From positions 1 through 6,043 of the forward strand of contig JAAUYW010000081.1 of assembly GCA_014804915.1 (NCBI GenBank): DNA of 6,043 bases, read 5' to 3'. The notes beneath the pieces are model-generated. The model was given only the letters and a program-made list of their open reading frames with translations, was not told the DNA's origin and ran no database searches. Of this stretch, positions 1 to 5,088 are shown in pieces (the stretch's first letter is position 1; each line of letters starts with the position of its first letter). Both the position numbers and the translations under genes were made by a program. The DNA comes from Desulfovibrio sp. GTDB taxonomy: Bacteria; Desulfobacterota; Desulfovibrionia; Desulfovibrionales; Desulfovibrionaceae.

Positions 1-1
1 C

Positions 2-1225
2 CTTTTTTCCTTTTTTCCAATCATGATCATGGAGTTCGCGGTTGGTCGCGCCAGCCGCCTCAACATGGGCCTTGCGCTCAGAATGCTGGAGCCGCCGGCA
101 TCGCGCTGGCATGATTTTGGCTGGATAGCCCTTGTCGGCAGCTATCTGCTCATGATCTTCTACACCTCTGTCACCGGCTGGATGCTCGCCTACTGCTTTT
201 TTCTGGCTTCCGGCCAGCTCGCCGGCCTTTCTCCCGAACAGGTCGGCGCCTTTTTCTCTGCCTGCCTCGCCAATCCTGCCATCCAGATTATCGGCATGAC
301 TGCCACTGTAGCAATCGAGTCTGGCGCCTGGGCCCTGGGCGTGCGCGCTGGCGTTGAGCGCGTTGTCAAGCTCCTGATGACAGGCCTTCTGGCTATCCTG
401 ATCGCCCTTGTCGCCCGCGCGCTGATGCTCCCTGGCGCTGGCGCTGGCGTCAGCTTCTACCTGATGCCTGACTGGTCGCGCATGACTGATGCCGGTTTCT
501 GGACTGTCTGCGCAGCAGCCATGAACCAGGCTTTTTTCACTCTCTCTGTGGGCATTGGCTCAATGTGCATTTTTGGCAGCTATCAGCCCAAAGACCGTTC
601 GCTGACTGGCGAGGCGCTCTGGATCGCCGGGCTTGACACCTTCGTGGGCATCATGGCTGGACTGATCATTTTCCCTGCCTGCTTTTCCTTTGGCGTTTCG
701 CCAGACGCCGGCCCTGGCCTGATTTTCGTAACCTTGCCCAATATCTTCAATTCCATGGGCGGGGGCCAGTTCTGGGGCTTCCTGTTCTTCCTGTTTCTCG
801 CCTTCGCATCGCTCACAACCGTGATCGCTGTTTTTGAAAATATCATTTCCTACAGCGTGGATGTCTGGAAATGGCCCAGGCGACGTTCCGTTATTTTCCA
901 TATTGTGCTAATGTGGCTCTGCTCGCTGCCCTGCGCTCTTGGCTGGAGCCTTCTGGCAGACATCCAGCCGCTTGGCAAGGGCACCTCCATTCTTGATTTT
1001 GAGGATTTTCTTGTCAGCAACAACGTATTGCCCTGGGGCGGAATTCTTTTCCTGCTCTTTTGCACGCACAAATGGGGCTGGGGCTGGAAGAATTTTCTGC
1101 GTGAAACCGATCAGGGCGCAGGGCCAAAATTTCCAGGGAAAATGCGCTTTTTCCTGGCCTGGATATTGCCGGGCCTGATTTTTGCCCTTTTTGTGGCTGG
1201 CTACATTGAAAAATTTTTCAAATAA
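2..1225 (+). CDS. Sodium-dependent transporter of the NSS family, 3' part (N-terminus outside window)
   Basis: Inner-membrane sodium-coupled symporter, probably for an amino acid or related small molecule. The frame is open to the left edge. The residues before the first ATG (position 23) read LFSFFPI and run into MIMEFAVGRASR, which matches the end of NSS TM2, so that ATG is internal and TM1 is missing from the window. About ten hydrophobic segments follow. The TM6 region carries NQAFFTLSVGIGSMCIFGSY (about 530-590), the usual unwound substrate/sodium-site helix of NSS proteins. The TM8 region carries FASLTTVIAVFE (about 803-838), where the family places Thr/Ser sodium ligands. The chain ends after what would be TM11 with a short basic tail, as in 11-TM bacterial members such as Tyt1. 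The gene stops 15 nt before a 2-hydroxyacid dehydrogenase. Family assignment is firm; the substrate is unknown. Confidence 0.93.
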   Translation, partial: LFSFFPIMIMEFAVGRASRLNMGLALRMLEPPASRWHDFGWIALVGSYLLMIFYTSVTGWMLAYCFFLASGQLAGLSPEQVGAFFSACLANPAIQIIGMTATVAIESGAWALGVRAGVERVVKLLMTGLLAILIALVARALMLPGAGAGVSFYLMPDWSRMTDAGFWTVCAAAMNQAFFTLSVGIGSMCIFGSYQPKDRSLTGEALWIAGLDTFVGIMAGLIIFPACFSFGVSPDAGPGLIFVTLPNIFNSMGGGQFWGFLFFLFLAFASLTTVIAVFENIISYSVDVWKWPRRRSVIFHIVLMWLCSLPCALGWSLLADIQPLGKGTSILDFEDFLVSNNVLPWGGILFLLFCTHKWGWGWKNFLRETDQGAGPKFPGKMRFFLAWILPGLIFALFVAGYIEKFFK

Positions 1226-1229
1226 ATCC

Positions 1230-1233
1230 GGAG
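1230..1233 (+). promoter_or_regulatory. Ribosome binding site of the dehydrogenase gene
   Basis: GGAG lies 7 nt before the ATG at 1241, inside the 15-nt gap after the transporter stop. It supports that start and re-initiation on a shared transcript. Confidence 0.6.
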
Positions 1234-1240
1234 CTGGACT

Positions 1241-2182
1241 ATGAAAATCGCACTGCTCGAAGATCTGGGCTGCAGCCCTGAAATCATTAGCCAAAACACG
1301 GAAAAGCTGGCGCAGCTTGGCCACGAGTTCAGGGCCTTCCCAAAAACAGCTGACCTGGCGACACTGAAAGAAGAAGTGAAAGACGCTGATGTAATCATGC
1401 TCGCGAACATGCCGCTGCCTGCTGAAGTGCTGGCTGCTGCCCCAAAGGCAAAATTTATTGACGTGGCTTTCACTGGCGTCGATCATATTCCCGTGGATGC
1501 AGCGCACAAGGCAGGCATTGCCATCTCAAATGCTTCCGGCTATGCCGATGAGGCAGTGGCGGAGCTTGCAGTGAGCCTCATGATTCAGCTCTTGCGCCAA
1601 ACAGGAGAGGCTGAAAAACGCGCGCGGTCAGGCGGCGTCAAGACAGGGCTTTCAGCGCGGCTGATTGAAGGCAAGACGGCAGGCATTATTGGCGCCGGTG
1701 AAATCGGCAGGAGACTGGCAAAAATTCTCAAGGCTTTTGGCGCTACAGTCATTGCCCATAACCGCCGCGAAGTGCAAGACCCCTCCATTGACAAAAACGT
1801 CACCCTGGACGAGCTTCTGGAAACTGCGGACATCATTTCCCTGCACTGCCCGCTGACGCCGCAAACCAGAGGAATGCTGGGCAAAAAAGAGTTCGAAAAA
1901 ATGAAAGAAAGCGCGATTCTGATCAACACTGCCCGCGGCCCGGTTGTGGATAACGCGGCTCTGGCAGATGCGCTCAATAAAGGTGAAATAGCGGGCGCGG
2001 CGATTGACGTATTTGATATGGAGCCGCCGCTTCCGGCTGATTATCCCCTGCTTCATGCCAAAAACGCCATCCTGACGCCCCATATTGGGTTCTACTCGCA
2101 AGAGTCGCTTGACAGACGCGCCAATATCGTTTTTGAAAATCTCTACGCCTGGCTGGAGGGCAGGCAGCAGAACCGGATCTGA
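1241..2182 (+). CDS. D-2-hydroxyacid dehydrogenase (NAD(P)-dependent)
   Basis: Cytoplasmic oxidoreductase interconverting a 2-hydroxy acid and a 2-oxo acid. At 313 residues it has the family's usual length. The N-terminal substrate half has TGVDHIPVDAAHKAGI (about 78-93) and the VAELAVSLMIQLLRQ helix. The Rossmann dinucleotide motif is GAGEIG at residues 151-156. The catalytic triad is visible: Arg232 (NTARGPVVD), Glu261 (DMEPP) and His281 (TPHIGFYS). At the end of the second Rossmann strand the sequence is AHNRRE (172-177), with Asn where NAD-dependent members usually have Asp, followed by two Arg. This suggests NADP(H) preference (inference). The ATG is supported by a GGAG 7 nt upstream. 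It lies 15 nt behind the transporter gene, so they are likely co-transcribed. Glycerate, glyoxylate/hydroxypyruvate or phenylpyruvate-type substrates are all possible; I cannot choose among them. Confidence 0.93.
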   Translation: MKIALLEDLGCSPEIISQNTEKLAQLGHEFRAFPKTADLATLKEEVKDADVIMLANMPLPAEVLAAAPKAKFIDVAFTGVDHIPVDAAHKAGIAISNASGYADEAVAELAVSLMIQLLRQTGEAEKRARSGGVKTGLSARLIEGKTAGIIGAGEIGRRLAKILKAFGATVIAHNRREVQDPSIDKNVTLDELLETADIISLHCPLTPQTRGMLGKKEFEKMKESAILINTARGPVVDNAALADALNKGEIAGAAIDVFDMEPPLPADYPLLHAKNAILTPHIGFYSQESLDRRANIVFENLYAWLEGRQQNRI

Positions 2183-2201
2183 ACAAAATGTGGGATTGGG
2201 C

Positions 2202-2237
2202 AAAAAATAACGGCCATCTGCGCTGGCAGATGGCCGT
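2202..2237 (-). terminator. Intrinsic terminator of the cupin transcript
   Basis: A perfect 11-bp inverted repeat (ACGGCCATCTG at 2210-2220, complement at 2227-2237) surrounds a 6-nt loop. Read on the minus strand, the stem is followed by TATTTTTTG, a proper U-tract. On the plus strand it is followed by CCTGTCGCC with no T-run. It therefore serves mainly the minus-strand cupin gene, whose stop codon lies about 80 nt before it. It also lies 27 nt past the plus-strand dehydrogenase stop and may partly block that transcript too. Confidence 0.85.
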
Positions 2238-2252
2238 CCTGTCGCCTCAAGA

Positions 2253-2276
2253 CCGGGTTGCCTGGCTGTCAACCGG
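2253..2276. repeat. Imperfect inverted repeat between convergent genes
   Basis: CCGGGTTG at 2253-2260 can pair with CAACCGG at 2270-2276 if one G is bulged, leaving a 9-nt loop. It sits in the 3' untranslated region of the cupin gene, before the main terminator. There is no T-run on either side, so it is not a terminator by itself. It may be a 3'-end stabilising stem or chance. Confidence 0.35.
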
Positions 2277-2306
2277 CGAAACGGGCGTTAACCTTGGAAG
2301 GCAGAA

Positions 2307-2318
2307 GACAAATTTGTC
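2307..2318. repeat. Perfect 12-bp palindrome abutting the cupin stop codon
   Basis: GACAAATTTGTC is self-complementary over all 12 bases and ends at the base next to the cupin TAG (2319-2321). With no loop it is a poor RNA hairpin and looks more like a dimeric protein site, but its place downstream of the gene argues against an operator. The role is unknown. Confidence 0.4.
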
Positions 2319-2744
2319 CTATTGCTGGCCTATGATATCCAGAAAGACCAGATCCACATCGCCAGTATTCTTCAGGGCATGCTGATCTCCCTTGCGGGCG
2401 ATGGTAATGTCGCCGGCCTTGACTGGCGTTTCCTTGCCCTCGGAATCCGTAAAAACGCCCTCGCCCGAAACAATAATATACGTATCTTCATTGACTTCAT
2501 GCTTGTGCATGCCAATTGACGCGCCGGGCTGAAGGGTCATCCAGCCGATTTCCTTGATTGCCCAATCCTTTGGCGCGTCATTTCGCGTATGGGAGAATTT
2601 ACCCTGAAGCGTGCCCTGGCCTCCGGCGACATTATCGCGATTCCAGGTTTTCAGATCTTCCTTTTTGTAAAGCTGGTCAGCCGCCATGGCCCATCCTCCT
2701 GTCAACGCGAGGCAAAGTGGCACAAAAAGCAAAAAGCGTAGCAT
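2319..2744 (-). CDS. Secreted single-domain cupin protein
   Basis: A 141-residue protein with a Sec signal peptide: a short basic start, a hydrophobic core at about 4-18, and an AMA|A or MAA|D cleavage site near residue 21-22. It should therefore be periplasmic. One complete cupin beta-barrel follows. Motif 1 is GASIGMHKHEVNEDTYIIVSG, with His80, His82 and Glu86 as metal ligands. Motif 2 is GDITIARKGDQHALKN, with His122 as the fourth ligand. The four-ligand set is intact, so a divalent metal is expected. Small cupins of this type are mostly of unproven function; isomerase, dioxygenase and ligand-sensing roles are all possible. The ATG has GGGGG 6 nt upstream on the minus strand. It lies 57 nt behind the lipoprotein gene, with no clear promoter between, so the two probably share a transcript. 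A terminator follows. Confidence 0.9.
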   Translation of the reverse strand: MLRFLLFVPLCLALTGGWAMAADQLYKKEDLKTWNRDNVAGGQGTLQGKFSHTRNDAPKDWAIKEIGWMTLQPGASIGMHKHEVNEDTYIIVSGEGVFTDSEGKETPVKAGDITIARKGDQHALKNTGDVDLVFLDIIGQQ

Positions 2745-2750
2745 GATTTA

Positions 2751-2755
2751 CCCCC
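2751..2755 (-). promoter_or_regulatory. Ribosome binding site of the cupin gene
   Basis: The minus strand reads GGGGGTAAATC directly before the ATG, giving a purine-rich Shine-Dalgarno-like run with a 6-nt spacer. It supports the start at 2744 and keeps the full signal peptide. Confidence 0.55.
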
Positions 2756-2801
2756 AATGTTGCAAGGTTATTCTGTTTTTGACGATCATGGGCAGGAAGG
2801 C

Positions 2802-2990
2802 CTAGATATTTTTTTCTGAAACGCCATCCTGTGGCGCGGCCTGGCTGGCAGGCGCCTCAATGACAGTTTTGTCTCCAGGACTCAAATCCTCCACGCCGGA
2901 TTGCTGCCTGGGCTGCTCGGCAGTCGCGCAGCCAGCCAGCGCCAGTAATAGCGGCGCCAGCAGAAGCGAATTTTTAAACAATTTCAGCAT
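2802..2990 (-). CDS. Small lipoprotein of unknown function
   Basis: A 62-residue protein, LKLFK basic start, hydrophobic stretch at about 9-19, then the lipobox L18-A19-G20-C21, so Cys21 would be lipidated and the mature protein only 42 residues. Ala at +2 gives no inner-membrane retention signal, so the outer membrane is the likely destination. The mature part is hydrophilic and rich in Gln, Pro, Ala and Ser (SGVEDLSPGDKTVIEAPASQ), with no domain I recognise; it is probably disordered. The start is supported by GGAG 6 nt upstream on the minus strand, and the stop is TAG. The upstream region has a candidate promoter at 3065-3094. The secreted cupin gene follows, so the two may act together in the envelope, but this rests on position only. 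Confidence 0.8.
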   Translation of the reverse strand: MLKLFKNSLLLAPLLLALAGCATAEQPRQQSGVEDLSPGDKTVIEAPASQAAPQDGVSEKNI

Positions 2991-2996
2991 GCCTTT

Positions 2997-3000
2997 CTCC
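2997..3000 (-). promoter_or_regulatory. Ribosome binding site of the lipoprotein gene
   Basis: The minus strand reads CTGGAGAAAGGC immediately before the ATG at 2990. GGAG with a 6-nt spacer fixes the start at the beginning of the signal peptide. Confidence 0.6.
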
Positions 3001-3064
3001 AGTCCGCGCCAGGTCGCGGCTCGTATTTTGCATGGATTTTCGGTAAAAGCCAGTTACTGGGCAT

Positions 3065-3094
3065 TTAATATGCCTGCGGCGGCTCCGCTGTAAA
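3065..3094 (-). promoter_or_regulatory. Candidate sigma70-like promoter for the lipoprotein-cupin unit
   Basis: On the minus strand, TTTACA (3089-3094, one mismatch to TTGACA) is followed after 18 nt by TATTAA (3065-3070, 4 of 6 to TATAAT). A 16-nt spacing to CATATT is an alternative reading. Transcription would start around 3057, leaving a leader of about 65-70 nt before the lipoprotein ATG. This is a visual match only. Confidence 0.4.
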
Positions 3095-3152
3095 GCAAAA
3101 AGAGCCCATAATCGCGCTTTTTTGATTCTGGCGCGTATGATAGCAGTTCCCT

Positions 3153-3158
3153 GGAGGT
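3153..3158 (+). promoter_or_regulatory. Strong ribosome binding site of the HlyD-type gene
   Basis: GGAGGT lies 4 nt before the ATG at 3163 (5 nt from the GGAGG core). It is the best Shine-Dalgarno match in the window and decides the start of the adaptor gene. Confidence 0.75.
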
Positions 3159-3162
3159 CCAA

Positions 3163-4278
3163 ATGTCTGACGCTACATATATTGAATTGCCCCCCCAGCC
3201 ATCGCGGCGCCGATCCTTTTTTCGCAGCTGGAAAGGCGCAGTCCTGCTGCTTTTTCTGGCGGCGGTGCTGGTTGCAGGGTGGTTTTCCTGGTGGCTGAGT
3301 GAAGGCAGGATCTCCAGCTCGTATGCCCGCGTTGACACTGTGGTTTACACAGTGGGCACGCAGACAACTGCGAAAGTGGAGCAGGTTCTGGTTGGCGATG
3401 GACAGGCTGTGAGCAATGGCCAGCCGCTTGCGCGCCTCGCGCCCGGCCAGAGCCAGGAGCAAAAGGCCGCGCCCCAGGAGCCTGTAGCCGGCAAGCAGGA
3501 CGCGACAGAGGAATCAGAGAAACGTGTTTCTGCCATGCTGGCACGCGCTCGCGCGGAAGAGGCGAATTTGCAGAAAATTCACCATGAGCGTGTAACCGAG
3601 CATGTGCGCGCGCAGCTGGCGTTGCGCTCCACAAATCCAGGCTATTTTGGCGCCTACGAAGAAGCTGCCAGAATTGAGGCGGATGCGCGTAATCGCATGA
3701 ATCAGGCCAGGGAGCAATTCGAAAAGGCAAGCAAGGCGCGCGCCATTCTTGATCTGGAAATGGCCCGCATTCATTACGAGCTGGCAAGAAGAAAGCCGCG
3801 CAAGGCCGCGCAAGCCAGGGAGCAGGTTCAGGCCGAGCCGGCAGCGCCAATTCCGGCGCAGCCAGCGGCGCCCGGGCCGGAATTCCTGTATGCGCCTGTA
3901 AATGGCAGGATAGTGGGCGTGGGCGCGGTGGCTGGGCAGATTGCGCAGCAAGGCCAGCCGCTGTTTCTGATAATGCCGGCAGGCCCGGGCACGGACAGCT
4001 GGATTCAGGCCTGGTTTCCGGTCTCCGCGCAGCGGATGCTTAAAATGGGCCAAAAGGCGACAGTCAAAAGCGGAGATCTGCATTTGACTGGCAAGGTATC
4101 GGCCATTTCGCCAGAAGCGCAATATCTGCCCACGGCCAATGGGCAGGGCCAATACGCGCAATATCTGCCTGTGCGAATCACAATTTCCGATCCCGCGGAG
4201 CTGGCGAAGCTTGTGCCGGGCACGACTGTGCAGTGCCAGATTCAGACGCGCTATGTGATTGATCAGGAAATTTTCTGA
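3163..4278 (+). CDS. HlyD/EmrA-type periplasmic adaptor (membrane fusion protein)
   Basis: A 371-residue adaptor that would link an inner-membrane exporter to an outer-membrane channel. Order of parts: basic cytoplasmic tail (PSRRRSFFRSWKG, 13-25); one membrane helix (about 26-46); first half of the biotinyl-lipoyl-like domain (VEQVLVGDGQAVSNGQPLARL, 72-92, described in two overlapping strands); a Gln/Glu/Ala/Pro-rich stretch (93-118); a two-helix coiled-coil hairpin (about 119-222) broken at NPGYFG (158-163); an Ala/Pro linker (223-240); the second lipoyl half (FLYAPVNGRIVGVGAVAG, 241-258); and a beta-barrel/C-terminal region from about 279, with GQKATVKSGD and YLPVRITISD. Length and layout fit EmrA/HlyD-like adaptors. 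I did not find an exact RxxxLxxxxxxS TolC-docking pattern at the hairpin tip. Genes of this class usually sit next to an MFS, ABC or RND transporter, but none is adjacent: the gene is divergent from the lipoprotein gene and convergent with rsmA. The cargo is unknown. Confidence 0.9.
   Translation: MSDATYIELPPQPSRRRSFFRSWKGAVLLLFLAAVLVAGWFSWWLSEGRISSSYARVDTVVYTVGTQTTAKVEQVLVGDGQAVSNGQPLARLAPGQSQEQKAAPQEPVAGKQDATEESEKRVSAMLARARAEEANLQKIHHERVTEHVRAQLALRSTNPGYFGAYEEAARIEADARNRMNQAREQFEKASKARAILDLEMARIHYELARRKPRKAAQAREQVQAEPAAPIPAQPAAPGPEFLYAPVNGRIVGVGAVAGQIAQQGQPLFLIMPAGPGTDSWIQAWFPVSAQRMLKMGQKATVKSGDLHLTGKVSAISPEAQYLPTANGQGQYAQYLPVRITISDPAELAKLVPGTTVQCQIQTRYVIDQEIF
4117..4169 (+). repeat. 14-bp direct repeat inside the HlyD-type gene
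   Basis: GCGCAATATCTGCC occurs at 4117-4130 and again at 4156-4169, exactly 39 nt (13 codons) apart and in frame. Both copies encode AQYLP (residues 319-323 and 332-336). It falls in the beta-barrel region, where the two strands flank a variable loop. It may be a small in-frame duplication or convergence on a favoured strand sequence. Confidence 0.6.
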
Positions 4279-4314
4279 TTCTCTGTTTCTGTAGGGTCGC
4301 CAGGCAAGTTATGG

Positions 4315-5088
4315 CTATTGGGCCCAGATGCGCGCCAGGGCGAGAAACTGGCCGCAGTCCAGATTTTCCGGGCGCAGGCGCGAATCAATGCCAAGGCGCT
4401 CCAGTCCCTGTTCCAGCACTGCCAGTCCGGCGCGATGAAAAATGCTGGACAGCTGCTTGCGCCGCTGCTGAAAGCATATCCGCAGCAGCCTGCGCAAACT
4501 ATCTGGATATGGGGGCTTTTCCTGATTGGGAATGAGCGTGATAACGGCAGAATCAACTTTGGGGGGAGGCAAGAAGGAGCCTGGATTCACGCGCATTTCC
4601 AGTCTGGGGGCGGCATGGGTTTGCACCCAGACAGACAGGGCGCCGTAGGCCCGCGTGCAGGGGGCAGCGCAGATTCTTTCCGCCACTTCCTTTTGCGTCA
4701 TGAAAACTGCGCGTTCATAACAGGGACATTCTGAAACCACATTCCAGATGAGCGGCGAGGCGACATTGTAGGGAAGATTGCCTACCAGCTTCCACAGGCC
4801 CTGGCCGCACAGCGCCGCCCAGTCAAAATCCAGCGCGTCGCCGGCAATTGCCGTGATGCCGGCTGCGGCGTGAAAATCAGCCCAATACGAGTCCTTTTCA
4901 ATCACCATTAGCCTGGAATGCGGCTCCTGGCGCAACAATCCTGTAAGACTGCCGCCGCCTGGCCCTATTTCCAGCACCTGATCCTGACCAGACAGCTCAA
5001 GAAGCGAGACAATTTTTCTGGCAACGCCTGGATTGACAAGAAAATGCTGGCCCAGGCTTTTCTTCAGTTTGGGGGCTTGCGTCCTCAC
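4315..5088 (-). CDS. rsmA: 16S rRNA (adenine-N6,N6)-dimethyltransferase RsmA/KsgA
   Basis: Cytoplasmic S-adenosylmethionine-dependent enzyme that dimethylates two adjacent adenosines in the 3'-terminal hairpin of 16S rRNA (A1518 and A1519 in E. coli), late in 30S assembly. At 257 residues it is slightly shorter than the 273 of E. coli. Signatures in order: KKSLGQHFLVNPGVARKI near the N-terminus; the SAM-binding loop VLEIGPGGGSLT; acidic EKD at the end of strand 2; GDALDFDW; the catalytic NLPYNVASPLIW; MTQKEVAERI; and FLPPPKVDSAVI, then the C-terminal helical domain with RPENLDCGQFLALARIW. The start is GTG, not ATG: an in-frame TGA lies three codons upstream, and no later ATG/GTG/TTG precedes the KKSLGQHFL motif. 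The GTG overlaps the EF-G-like stop by 4 nt (GTGA), implying coupled translation. AGGAG at 5101-5105 is 12 nt away, rather far. It converges with the adaptor gene, 36 nt between stops, with no clear terminator. Confidence 0.97.
   Translation of the reverse strand: MRTQAPKLKKSLGQHFLVNPGVARKIVSLLELSGQDQVLEIGPGGGSLTGLLRQEPHSRLMVIEKDSYWADFHAAAGITAIAGDALDFDWAALCGQGLWKLVGNLPYNVASPLIWNVVSECPCYERAVFMTQKEVAERICAAPCTRAYGALSVWVQTHAAPRLEMRVNPGSFLPPPKVDSAVITLIPNQEKPPYPDSLRRLLRICFQQRRKQLSSIFHRAGLAVLEQGLERLGIDSRLRPENLDCGQFLALARIWAQ
5085..5088 (-). promoter_or_regulatory. GTGA stop/start overlap coupling the EF-G-like gene to rsmA
   Basis: On the minus strand the GTG start of rsmA and the TGA stop of the EF-G-like gene share two bases in the tetranucleotide GTGA. 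This geometry is typical of translational coupling and shows that both genes are read from one transcript. Confidence 0.85.

Larger units (their letters stand above)
2991..3162. other. Divergent intergenic region between lipoprotein and HlyD-type genes
   Basis: 172 bp separate the two divergent start codons, the only place in the window where two promoters would be back to back. The minus-strand candidate is listed separately. For the plus strand, CATAAT (3107-3112) and TATGAT (3136-3141) resemble -10 boxes, but neither has a good -35 at 16-18 nt. I see no tRNA, riboswitch or long hairpin; a short GCGG/CCGC stem near 3076-3088 is too weak to call. Confidence 0.4.

Noticed and set aside
23..25. 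ATG at 23 as the real start of the transporter
   Set aside because: The frame is open to the window edge, and the ATG falls inside the conserved end of TM2, so TM1 would be lost.
908..1507. Open frame of 199 codons on the minus strand
   Set aside because: It lies antisense across the transporter 3' end and dehydrogenase 5' end, both firmly identified, and its translation has no recognisable motif.
1652..2272. Open frame of 206 codons on the minus strand
   Set aside because: It runs antisense through the dehydrogenase catalytic region and through the terminator hairpin, with no family resemblance.
3129..3146. Possible sigma54 promoter (TGGCGCG...GCA) before the adaptor gene
   Set aside because: The GG-to-GC spacing is one base too long for the strict sigma54 geometry, and the downstream half matches poorly.
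2974..3462. Minus-strand frame spanning the divergent intergenic region
   Set aside because: It overlaps the starts of both the lipoprotein and the adaptor, each with a good ribosome binding site. Its translation looks like frame noise.
3173..3850. Open frame of 225 codons on the minus strand
   Set aside because: It is antisense to the HlyD-type gene. Its Pro/Arg/Ala/Cys-rich translation is what the reverse of GC-rich coding sequence gives, and no start signal is seen.
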